Positions 10,420-21,850 of a DNA stretch of 64,000 nucleotides are shown here, one piece after another. How positions within the stretch are numbered: position 1 is the first letter of the stretch; every line of letters starts with the position of its first letter. A model generated the notes under the pieces. The model worked only from the letters and a program-made list of their open reading frames with translations, was not told where the DNA came from and did not search any database. The DNA is from Hemileia vastatrix (taxonomy: Eukaryota; Basidiomycota; Pucciniomycetes; Pucciniales; Zaghouaniaceae): the NCBI GenBank assembly GCA_030280995.1, contig JASXTE010000017.1:13444498-13508497 (forward strand), written 5' to 3'. A program made the translations under genes and the position numbers.

Positions 10420-10760
10420 ACTATGAAAAATAAATATGCATAAAAAATATGCATAAAAATATGCATAAAAAATATGCATAGTGATTATGCATAAAAAATA
10501 TGCATATTGAATATGCATAAAAATATGCATAAAAATATGCATATTGAATATGCATTAAAAATATGCATATTGAATATGCAAAAAAAAGGTGCATATACAT
10601 ATATGAATAAAATATATTAATATGCATATAAATCTGTATAATGAATATGCATATGAATATGCATAAATATGCATAATGATTGAAAAATGCAAAAAAAATG
10701 ATGCTTAACAAGTATATTTTATGCATAAATAGAAATATGCAATATGAATTCATATTGCAT
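10420..10760. repeat. ATGCAT-rich tract in the left arm of B
   Basis: ATATGCATAAAAAT and ATATGCATATTGAATATGCAT variants are repeated more than 20 times over about 340 bp. ATGCAT is self-complementary, so the block can fold in many registers. A minus-strand ORF through it encodes only repetitive Ile/Tyr/Phe/His sequence and is not a gene. The stretch from 10,761 to 11,344 shows no gene or clear repeat. Confidence 0.85.
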
Positions 10761-11344
10761 ACAGATAACACTGGCAAACCATTTTGACCAAAACTCATAC
10801 TAAATTTTCATTCTGGACTAAAGGTGTGAGGGAAGGAAGAAAAACAGTCGGACGTTAGAAAAATGCTACATGCACTCATTTTGTAGCAGAGCAAATAAGA
10901 AGTGCTGAATTATGGTTGGTGCCCATAATTTAGTATGATATCATAATTTTATTTAATTGTTTTCAATATTGAAAAGACTTTAGGTCGGTTGGTATGGATC
11001 TAGCTGTGCCAGGGTCTAATCTAATTATTTTAACAATTTCTTAATAATTAACGGGCTTTAATACAAAAACACGTTGTATTTTTTGTGGGATATTGGATAT
11101 GATAAGGTCTTTTGTAAAAAAAATTATATTGTTTAAAAATATTCCTGAATCAGATGTGGGATAATCACTACAATAAATTGTAGTACTGTGGGCAATAAAA
11201 TATATGCACAAGCAGTAAAGAAAGGACCAAGTGAACCCTTTTTGTGCAGTGAGAATCATTAGAGTGGAATTGTGGATGAAAAATATAATTCATTATTACC
11301 ATTTTATTTAACAAAAAATTTATAATATTAAAAAGAACTATTGA

Positions 11345-14300
11345 TTAATTGGTATTTGACCTTTGTGCCTCACTCATATTTATCATTTGATTGATTTTTG
11401 TCACCATTATGTTATTAATATTATAAGTATAGCAAAAACCTGTGTGCCAAATGCATACCGGGTGATGTTACATCTTTTATAATATTATTAAATAAAGGTA
11501 AAAAAATATGAAAATGATTTGTTTTACAAAAAATAAATTGATATCCAAAAGCAATATGAGGGATAAAAAGGTAAAATTAAAGGGATCAAATATGAAATAA
11601 AAAATTAAAGTGAAATTCCTCCCATCAAGAGCAAGTAGACATGATGGGGTGAACGCCCACCAGTGGCACCAAACTTGGACTATAATTTCTTTTTTGTAAA
11701 AATAAAAAAAAATCCACTGTAGCTTTACCAAAACTTCAGGATGACAATTTTGCCATATCAAACAACTTCTAGTGCAATTATTGAAGAAAAATTCATCTTC
11801 ATTGCAATAGAGAGAATTGATAACATCAGACTGCATGTGACCAAAAGTGTCCAGCACAAGTTCGGCCGAACTTGTGCTGGACACTTTTATGATGGAGGTT
11901 AGCTAGGGTGGAATTTTTCTTCAGTTCATCTGGTATTTCTTATAAACATGTCCACTGGTATTTGATCTTTGTGCCTCACTCATATTTATCATTTGATTGA
12001 TTTTTTGTCACCATTATGTTTTAATATTATAAGTATAGCAAAAACTCGTGTGCCCAACGCATACCAAGTGATGTTACACCTTTTATAATATTATTAAATA
12101 AAGGTAAAAAAATATGAAAATGATTTGTTTTACAAAAAATAAATTGATATACAAAAGCAATATGAGGGATAAAAAGGCAAAATTAAAGGAATCAAATATG
12201 AAATAAAAAATTAAAATAAATATACTTCCATCAAGAGCAAGTAGACATGTTGGGGCAAATGTCCACCAGTGAGGCTAAACTTGGACTATAATTGCTTTTT
12301 TGAAAAACAAAAAAGTGCCAATCTGAGGTTTAAAAAAACTTCAGCATAACCATTTAGCCATATCAAACAACTTCTAGTTCAATGATTGAGAGAAAATTGA
12401 TCACACCAGACTGCATATGACAAAAAGTGTCCAGCACAAGTCCGGCCGAACTTGTGCTGGACACATTTATGACGGAGAGTAGGTAGGGTAAAATTTTTCT
12501 TCAGTTAATCTGGTATTTATTATAAAAATGTCCATTGGTACTTGATCTTTGTGCCTCACTCATATATATCATTTGATTAATTTATTGTCACCATTATATT
12601 ATTAATATTATAAGTATAGCAAAAACCCATGTGCCAAATGAATACCGGGTGATGTTACACCTTTTATAATATTATTAAATAAAGGTAAAAAAATATGAAA
12701 ATGATTTGTTTTACAAAAAATAAATTGATATACAAAATCAATATGAGGGATAAAAAGGTAAAATTAATCTCAAAGAGATCAATTATGAAAAACAAAATAC
12801 TAGTAAAATTCTTGCTCTCAAGAGCCAGTAGAAGTGTTGAAAAAAATGGGAGCCATCAGGGCTAAATTGTAATAAGTGACCTTTTTTTTAAAGATAAAAA
12901 ATTATACACCTGAGGTTGGGAAGAACAACAGGTGGATGTTTCAGCTAAACAAAACTGTTTGTGGTGAAGTTTAATAAAAAAATGTTTTTTTGTTGCCATA
13001 TAGAGAATTGATCCCATCTGACTGCACGTGACTAAAAGTGTCCTGCACAAGTTTGGCCCAACTTGTGCTGGACACTTTTATGATGGAGAGTAGCTTGGGT
13101 GGAAATTTTCTTCAGTTCGTTCATCTTGTATTTCTCATAAACATGTCTACTGGTATTTGATCAGTCTGTATCTTTCATATTTATCATCCGATTAATATTT
13201 TATCACCATTATATTATTAATGTTATTAGTATAGCAAAAACTTGTGTGTCAAATGCATACCATGTGAAGTTATACCTTCAATAACTTTTTAAAATAGATG
13301 TAAATAAATATGGAAAGGAATAGTTTTACAAAAATTAAATTGAAATTTAAAAGTAAAAAGAGGAATAAAAGAGTAAAATAAAAGTCAAAGAGTTAAAATA
13401 TGAAAAAAATACTGGTAAAATTCCTGCTATGAAGAGCCAGTAGAGGTGTTAAAGCGAATGGGAGCCATCAAGGCTTAATTGTAATAAGTGACCTTTTCTT
13501 TAAAGATAAAAAATTATACACCTGATATTGGGCAGAACAGCAGGTGGATGATTCAGCTAAACCAAACTACTTCTTGTGAAATTTGATAAAAAAAATTTTT
13601 GTTGCCATACAGAGAATTGATCCCATCTGACTGCACATGACCAAAAGTGTCCAGCACAAGTTCAGCCGAACTTGTGCTGGACACTTCTATGATTGTGAGC
13701 AGCTGGGGTAGAATTTTTCTTCAGTTCATCTGGTATTTCTTACAAACATGTCTACTGGTATTTTATCTTTGTGCCTCACTCATACATATTGTTTGATTAA
13801 TTTTTTGTCTTAATTATATTATTAATTATATAAGTATAGCAAAAAAGTGTGTTCCAAATGCATACTGAGTGATGTTACACATTTTATAATATTATTAAAA
13901 AAATGTATAAAAATATTAAAATAATTTATTTCAAAATTTATTAATTGATATCCAAGAGCAATATGAGGAATAAAAAATTAATTTAAAGCGATCAAATATG
14001 AAAAACAAAATCCAAGTATTATTCCTAATATCAAAGGCCAGTAGAGATGTTGAAGTAAATGAGAGCCGTCAGGGATAAATTGTACTTAATTGATTGTTTT
14101 TTAAAGATAAAAAATTGTGTACCTGTGGTTTGGATGAACTCTAGGTGGATAATTCAGCTATATCAAACTACATCTAGTGAAGTTTCTTATCAAATAATTT
14201 TTTTCATTTCCATAGAGAGAATTGATCTCATCTGACTGCACCTGACCAAAAGTGTCCAGCACAGGTTTGGCCAAACTTGTGCTGGACACTTTTATGATGG

Positions 14301-17300
14301 AGAGTAGCTAGGGTGCAGGTCTTCTTCATTGCAACTGTTATTTTTTTAAAACATGTCAAATAATATTTGATCTTTCTGTGTTATTCATATTTTATTATCT
14401 GATTAATTTTTTGTCATTAGAATTTTATTAATTTTATTAGTACAGAAAAAACTTGTGCGCCAAATGCATGCCATGTTATATTACACCTTTTATAATATTA
14501 TTAAAAAATGTTAAAAAAATATGAAAATGATTTCTTTTCCAAAAATATAAATTAATATCCAAATGTAACATGAGTGATAAAAAAGTAAAGTAAAATAGAG
14601 CAATTATGAAAAAGAAAAATTCAAGAAAAATTCCTGCCTTCAAGAGCCAGTAGAGGTGTTAAAACAAATGGATGCCATCAGGGCTAAATTTGATAAAATT
14701 TAATTTTTTTTAAAGATAAAAAATTTTTCACCTGAGGTTTGGAAAAACTCAAGGTGGATAATTCAGCCATACCAAACTACTTCTAATGTAATTATTTAGC
14801 ATTTTTTTTAATTTAATTTCCACAGAGAGAATTGATCCCATCTGACTGCACCTGAACAAAAGTGTCCAGCACAAGTTCGGCCGAACTTGTGCTGGACACT
14901 TTTATGATGGAGAGTAGCTAGGGTGGAAGTTTTTCTCAGTACATCAGTTTTTTGTTTTTCACATTTCTATTGGGTTTTTAACTTTTTTTATCATTCATAT
15001 TTATCTTATAATTAATTTTTTGTCACCATATATATTATTAATGTTTCTAGTATAGCAAAAACCTGCATGCCAAATGCAAAATTGGTGATGTTACAACTTT
15101 AATAATATTATTATATAAAGTTAAAAAAATATGAATATGTTTAGTTTTTAAAAAAATAAATTGATATTTAAAATTAAAAAGAGTAATAGAAAAGTTAAAT
15201 GAAAATAAATGGGATCAAATACGAAATAAAAAATACATGTAAAATTTTTACTATCAAGAGCCAGAAGTGGTGTTGGGACAGTTGGGGACCCCTAGTTCAA
15301 GACTTGGTCTAAACTTACTTTTATGTATAGCTAACAAATTTTGAACTGAGGTTTGGACAGACATCCAGGGGACAATATTACAATATTAAATATTCTTTAC
15401 TTCAATAATTGAGTGAAATATCATTTTTTATTGCCATAGAGAGAATTTATCTCATATGACTTCATGCAACCAAAAGTTTCCAGCACAAGTTCGGCCGAAC
15501 TTGTGCTGGACACTTTTATAATTGAGAGTAGGCATACAGCAAATCTTCTTAAACTCAAAAGGGATTTCTTATAAATATTTCCACTGGAATTTGATCTTTC
15601 TATGTCATTTAAATTTACCATTTGATTAATTTTTTGTCATCATTATATTGTTAACGTTATTACTATAGTAATAACTTGTGTGAAAAATGCATACCAGGGG
15701 GTGTTCCACCTTTAATCATATATTATTAAATAAAGGTATAAGAGTATGAAAATAATTTATTTTAAAAATTAAAAATTGATATCCAAAGCAGTATGAGCAA
15801 TAAAAAAGTAAAATAAAAGGGATAAAATAAGAAAAAAAAATCTAAGGAAAATTCCCACTATCAATAACAAATAGAGGTGTTAGATCAAATGTGAACCACC
15901 AGGGCTAAACTTGCACTATATTTTATTTTTTGTTAAACCAAAGAAAGTGTCCTGATGAGTTTTGAAAATTCATCAGGAGGAAATTTTGGCAATATCAAAC
16001 TACTTATTGTGCAATGATTGAGCAAAATGTCATTTTTATTTCCATAGAGTAAATTTATCCCAACTGACTTCATGCAACCAAAAGTATCCAGCACAAGTTC
16101 GGCTGAACTTATGCTGGACACTTTTATGATGGTGAGTATCTAGGGTGCAGGTCTTCTTCAGTTCATCAGGTATTCCTTATAAACAAATCCACTTGTATAT
16201 GATCTCTCTGTGTCATTCATATTTATCATTTGATTCATTGTTTTTCACCATTATAATATTAATGTTATTAGTATTGAAAAAATTTGTAAGCCAAATGCAT
16301 ACTGGGAGATGCTACATCTTTCATAATCTTATTAAATAAAAGTAAAAAAAATATGAAAATTATTAGTTTTACAATAAATAAATTGATATTTGAAAGCAAA
16401 AACAGGAATAAAAAAGTAAAATAAAAGTGATTAAATATGAAATTACAAATTCAAATAAAATTTCTGCCATCAAAGAAAATTTGAGTTTTCAGACCAAATT
16501 TGCACCACCAGTTCTAGTTTTGGAATATTTTTTCTTTTTTTTAAAATTATTAAAAGTGTCCACCTAATGTTTTCCAAAGAATCAGGAGGATAGTATAGCA
16601 GTATAAAGCTACTTCTTGTGCAATGATTGAGCAAAAATTCATTTTAACTTCCATTGGGTACATTCATCCCATCTGACTGCATGCAACCAAAAGTGTCCAG
16701 CACAAGCTCAGCTGAAATTGTGCTGGACACTTTTATGATGGAGAGTAGCTAGGGTGCAAGTCTTTTTCAGATAATCTTATATTCATTTTAAAAATGTCTA
16801 TGGGTATTTGATCTTTCTGTGTCATCCATATTTATTATTTGATTATTTTTTAATCACCATTATATTATTAATGTTTTTAGTATAGCAAAAAAATGTGTAA
16901 TGAATGTACACTGGATGATTTTACAACTTTAATAATATAATATAATAAATATAAAAAAATGTGAAAGTTATAAGTTTTACCAAAATAAAATTGATATTTA
17001 AAAGCTAAAGGATAAATAAAAGGGTAAGATTAAAATTAAAGAGATCAAACATGAAATAAAGATATTAAGTATAATTTCTGCTATCATGAGCCAGTAGAGG
17101 CTTCAGGAAAAATGGGCACCATCATAGATTAACATGGATCAAATTTACTTTTTACCAAAGGAAAAAATTGTCTACCTTAGGTTTGGACAAACTTCCAGGG
17201 GACAATTTGTCTATGTAAAACTACTTTCAGTGCAATGATGGAGTGATAATTCAGTCTCATTTCCATAAAAAGAATTGATTGTGTCTGATGGCATGGAACC

Positions 17301-19334
17301 ATAAGTGTCCATCACAAGTTTGGCCAAACTTGTGATGGACACTTTTATCATGAAGAGTATCCAGGGTGCAAGTCATTTTTAATCATCTGAAATTTCTTAT
17401 AAACATTTCCACTGTTATTAAATCTTTGTGCCTCACTCATATTTATCAATTGATTAATTTTTTCTCACCATTATATTATTAATATTATCAGTATAGCAAA
17501 AAATTGTGTACCAAATGAATACTGGGTGATGTTACACCTTTTATAATATTATTAAATAAAGGTAAAAAAATATGAAAATGATTTATTTTACAAAAAATAA
17601 ACTTCTATCCAAAAGCAATATGAGAGGAATAAAGTAAAATAAAAGAAATCAAAGATGAAAATTAAAATCCAAGTTAAATTCCTGCCATAAAGAGAAAAAA
17701 GAGATGTTGAATTAAATTAGAACAATCAGGGCTAAAATTGCACTAAATTTTCTTTTTTGTAAAAATAAAAAAAATATCCACTTGAGCTTTACCAAAACTT
17801 CAGCATGAAAATTTTTCCATATCAAACTACTTCTAGTGTAATTTTATATCAAACATTTATTTTCATTTCCATAGAGAGAATCGCTCCCATCTGACTTCAC
17901 CTGACCATAAGTGTCCAGCACAAGTTTGGCCGAACTTGTGCTGGACACTTTTTTAATGTAGAGTAGCTAGGGTAGAATTTTTCCTGTCATCTAGTATTTC
18001 TTACAAACATGTCTATTGGTATTTTAAATTTCTTCCTCACTCATTAATATCATTTGATTAATTTTTGGTCACCATTATATTATTAATTTTATGAGTATAG
18101 AAAAAACTCATGTGCCAAATGCATACCAGGTGATGTTATGCCATTTATAATATTATTAAATAAATGTATAAAAATATGAAAATAGTTTATTTTAAAAATT
18201 ATTAATTGATATCCAAAAGCAATATTAGGAATAAAAAATTAAGTTAAAGGGATCAAATATGAAAAAAGAAATCCAAGTAATATTCCTACTATCAAAGGCC
18301 AGTAGAGGTGTTGAAGCAAATGAGAGCCATCAGGGATAAATTGTACTAAATTGACTTTTTTTCAAAGATAAAAAATTGTGCACCTGTGGTTTGGATGAAA
18401 TCTAGGTAGAAAATTTGGCTATGTAAAACTACTTCTAGTGAAGTTTTTTATCCAAAATATTTTTTTCATTGGCATAGCGAGAATTGATCTCATATGACTG
18501 CAACTGACCAAAAGTGTCCAGCACAAGTTTGGCCGAACTTGTGCTGGACACTTTTTTGATGGTGAGTATCTAGGGTGCAGCTCTTCTTCAGTGCAACTGG
18601 TATTTTTTTAAAACATATCCACTGGTATTTGATTTTTCTGTTTTATTAATATTTTATCATTTGATCAATTTTTTGTTACCAGTATATTATTATTTTTATT
18701 AGTATAGCCATAAAACATGTGCCAAATGCTTACAGGGTGATGTTAAACCTTTAATAATTTTATTAAATACAGGTAAAAAATTATGAAAATGATTTGTTTT
18801 ACATAAAATTAATTGATATCTAAAAGAAAAAAAGGGATAAAAAGAAATAGGTTGAATAATAGAGATTTTATATGAAATTCAAAATTCAAGCTAAATGCCT
18901 ACTTTCAAGGCTCAGAAGAGGTGTTGGATAAAATGGGCATCATCAGGAATAAAATTTTACTTAATTTGATTTTTTGAAAAACTAAATGAAGTTTTCAACT
19001 GATTTTTTTCCAATATTTAGTAGGACACTTTATCTATATCAAATTAATTCTAGTACCATGATTGACCAAATTAAATCCTCATTTCCATATACAGAATTGA
19101 TCCCATATGGCTGGACCAGGCCAAAGGTGTCAACCACAAGTTTGAGAATTCTTCTGGTGGACACTTTTATGATGGAAAGTAGTTGGGTGCAAGTCTTCTT
19201 TAGTTAATCTAGTATTCCTCATAAACATTTCCAACTTATTTTTGGCCAAAAATCAGGTGGAAAGTTTTTCCATATAAAATTACTTCTAATGCCATGATTG
19301 ACTAAAAATTGATTCTCATTGCCATATAGAGAGT
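11345..19334 (+). repeat. Head-to-tail ~609-bp satellite array with a long palindrome in each unit
   Basis: Thirteen units can be followed by their palindromes, which start at 11,843, 12,423, 13,034, 13,643, 14,248, 14,858, 15,472, 16,080, 16,689, 17,301, 17,907, 18,510 and about 19,123. The spacing is 580 bp once, then 603-614 bp. The palindrome arm is AAAAGTGTCCAGCACAAGTT followed by CGG, then its complement, about 46 bp in all. Several units are perfect (units 1 and 6) and unit 10 is perfect over 42 bp with a different sequence. Each palindrome is preceded by AGAGAATTGATCCCATCTG and followed by TATGATGGAGAGTAGCTAGG. The rest of each unit is AT-rich and more diverged, with TCACTCATATTTATC, TATAGCAAAAA and AAATAAAGGTAAAAAAATAT landmarks. 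No plausible gene exists in the array. Confidence 0.93.
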
Positions 19335-20477
19335 TGTCAGCCAGGCTATTCCAGGAGTCCAGTAAATGATATATAAATTATAAAACCTTAAAGAGTGGGT
19401 AAAACTTGTATTTAATGAATATAACTTAATATTTTATTACATAATGAAATTATATAAGAATTTTATTATATACAAATGTTACATTAAATTTATTGGTTAT
19501 ATATATTTTTATATACAATTAAATTGAGCATAATATAATATATTCTAAAAGTAATGGCGCATTTTTATATATTTAATAATTATAAATTTATATTTGATTA
19601 ATTAAAAAAACATATATTATAATTACAAGTGTAAATTTGATTTATAATATATTTAAATTAATTACTTAAATTTATATATTAACTAATACCTCTCATATGA
19701 CACTAAACAATTATTAAGGACGCTTCTTTTGACCCTTAATTGTGTTAGAAAAAAACAAATAAATTAATTTGAACTAAATTGAGATTAATTGATTGTTTTG
19801 TTGCGTCAAATTATTTTTGTTTCACTTAAAATGTTCTCTAATCAGGATGGACCATCTGTTGGGAATTATATTTCTCATAGTTCCTATGTTTCCACTCTTG
19901 TTTAGTTATTTACTATTGTCACTTACTGATTTGGGGATTAATGGCGGGGAAATTGGATTCTTAATTGGGCTTTTAATTAATTGTTTCATGTTTTTCTCTA
20001 TATTGTTATGTTTCATTTACTCTTTTTGATATATTTGTTTTATTTCTTTCTGATCATTGTATTTACTGATATAGTAGCGCTTCAGAGGACCCATTGCCTA
20101 TAAAAGGGCCTTGGATAATCCCCTGTAGCCTTATCACTTATTATACACTCAACAATTTAAATACAATTTTTATATTACGTTTATATTCTTTTTATTAGTA
20201 ATAAAATTCTAATTAAAATTTTATATAACAATTTAAAGGTTGCTTTAAGTCTGATAGTAATTATATTGGTTGCCGCGCAGAATTCTTACTTAAATAATAT
20301 TAATATTTATAAAACCAAATTGTTATTTCTTCTCAGCTCACTCGTCGTTGCCTTTCTCTCAATAAATTAAATAATTTTATTAGATTTTATTTTTTTTTAT
20401 TGCCTATACTCCTTTCCTCCTGCTCCTCCTCTCATTCCCTATTCTCTTTTCTCCTTCTTCTAGACGACCAGCCGACA
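19335..20477 (+). repeat. 5' LTR of the intact chromovirus
   Basis: 1,143 bp, TGTCAG at the start and CCGACA at the end. It contains a TATA box at 20,099 and AATAAA at about 20,200. Sequence immediately after it (ACTGAGGGCCTTTCC) does not look like a common TGG-type primer-binding site. Confidence 0.95.
20099..20106 (+). promoter_or_regulatory. TATA box in the 5' LTR
   Basis: TATAAAAG in the context TTGCCTATAAAAGGGCC is the likely core promoter of the element. The identical site in the 3' LTR is at 28,135-28,142. Confidence 0.7.
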
Positions 20478-21168
20478 ACTGAGGGCCTTTCCAAACGACG
20501 ACGACGATCAAAGCCTGGCGACGAACGACAAAACGCACGGACCACCTAGCAAAACGAAACTTTTGCCGCGACTGTGTTTCGAACTTGGGTTCGACATATT
20601 AGGTTTATATAATATTAATTTTTATATTATTTTGAAGTGATTTTTCGATCACTATAGTAAGTTCACCTTTGCGCCTCTCACTCATAATACTATATTTTTA
20701 TTGCAATAACAGTGATTGTGGCTTAATTGCTGATTCACTGAGTGTAAGTGTTCAATTTTTAAAAAATTTTTTTTTCCTAGTTGACCATTATAGAGTGTTA
20801 AATCCTCTTAGTCCTAGAAGAATTAACATTATTATTAATACAAATTGAATTATTAATTTAATTTTTTTTTATTATTAATTATTGTTAATTTTTGGTTGAC
20901 TTAAAAGTACATTGTGCTTAGTCCCAATATATTGCCATATTTAATATTGGTAATTAATTGGTTGAATTAACTAACTTGTTATTCCCAATTTAAACTTGCA
21001 ATCCATTTTTTTTAAAAAATTAATTTTTAATTAATACTTTATATTGAAAGTTAATTTTTCTATAATTTAATTAATTAAAAAATTTTTTTTATTATTTGGA
21101 GCAAATTATTGACTAACTTTGATTATTTTTTATAAAGTACAAAGTAAAATATTAATCTTCCCACTAGT
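20478..21168 (+). other. Untranslated leader of the chromovirus
   Basis: About 690 bp of mostly AT-rich sequence between the 5' LTR and the gag-pol ATG. The first 100 bases are GC-richer (ACGACGACGATC). No ORF or structure is recognised. Confidence 0.7.
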
Positions 21169-21850
21169 ATGTCCAACAATTTGACAGAAAAAATGGATAA
21201 CATGCAAGTGGATGAGATAGAAATTGACTATGATGCTGACACTGTAAGTTCTTCTAAAGTTGGTCATAAAAAATCTTATGCTAACACAAAGAATTCTCAT
21301 ACTGCAGGATGTGGAAATGACAGGAAATGCAAACAAACCAAACCCCCTTCCCCCAGTACCACAGAAGGAAGTAAAGCCTCTAGTGCCTCAAGAAGGTCTT
21401 CCAAAAGGCTTCAAAATAAAAAAGCTTCCTCTGCCACAACAAATCAGCAACCTCTCCAGTCATATAAAAGAGTTGAAGACAGAAAATATGACGTACAAAG
21501 CAAAGGTAGACACATTGTGGGATCAGGTCCAAGAACTCAGGAACCAGATTCAGGCCCAGGCCCCTCCTCAATTGCCTCCCAATCAGCTTCAATTTCAGGC
21601 TCAACCTTCACAGCCACCCAGCTCAACCATCCAAAATCCAAATACTATGGAAGTAGAGCAATGGAAATGGGATTATCTAATGAGTCACTACCAGCAGAAT
21701 GTGCAACACCCTCCTCATCATCAGCCTGGCCCATCCAGAACACCCAATTTCCATCCACCTCCTCATCCCTACCAACAAAGCAGGAGAAAGAAGGCCCAAG
21801 CACAATCCCAAACCCAGTCCCAGGGGAAGTTTCCTCCTCTGCCATGGTAA
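21169..21850 (+). CDS. Possible spliced, alternate-frame protein overlapping gag (about 205 aa)
   Basis: From the same ATG, a 64-nt intron (GTAAGT at 21,244, CTGCAG ending 21,307) would join 25 codons to a different frame running 21,308-21,850. That frame encodes a Pro/Gln-rich protein with a helical segment (ENMTYKAKVDTLWDQVQELR), a Trp-containing stretch (MEVEQWKWDYLMSHYQQN) and PLPW before TAA. A second donor (GTAAGT at 21,847) and an acceptor (TCTTCTGCAG ending 21,904) also flank it; using that intron also gives TGG then TAA. The overlapping gag frame is Ser/Thr-rich low complexity here, as expected of a non-selected frame. It could be a second element product or a captured exon. Inference only. 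Confidence 0.45.

Noticed and set aside
10421..10798. Minus-strand 125-codon ORF
   Set aside because: Translation of the ATGCAT repeat; no protein-like features.
11477..16339. Several 60-135-codon ORFs across the satellite units
   Set aside because: They span the palindrome (giving STSSAELVLDTFG-like peptides) and are not conserved in length between units.
11345..19334. CRISPR-like array
   Set aside because: Repeats have a 609-bp period, no short unique spacers and no cas genes; the setting is a eukaryotic transposon.
19793..20029. 78-codon ORF in the LTR (identical copy at 27,829-28,065)
   Set aside because: Lies wholly inside both LTRs, is hydrophobic by AT-richness and overlaps the expected promoter region; identity only reflects LTR identity.
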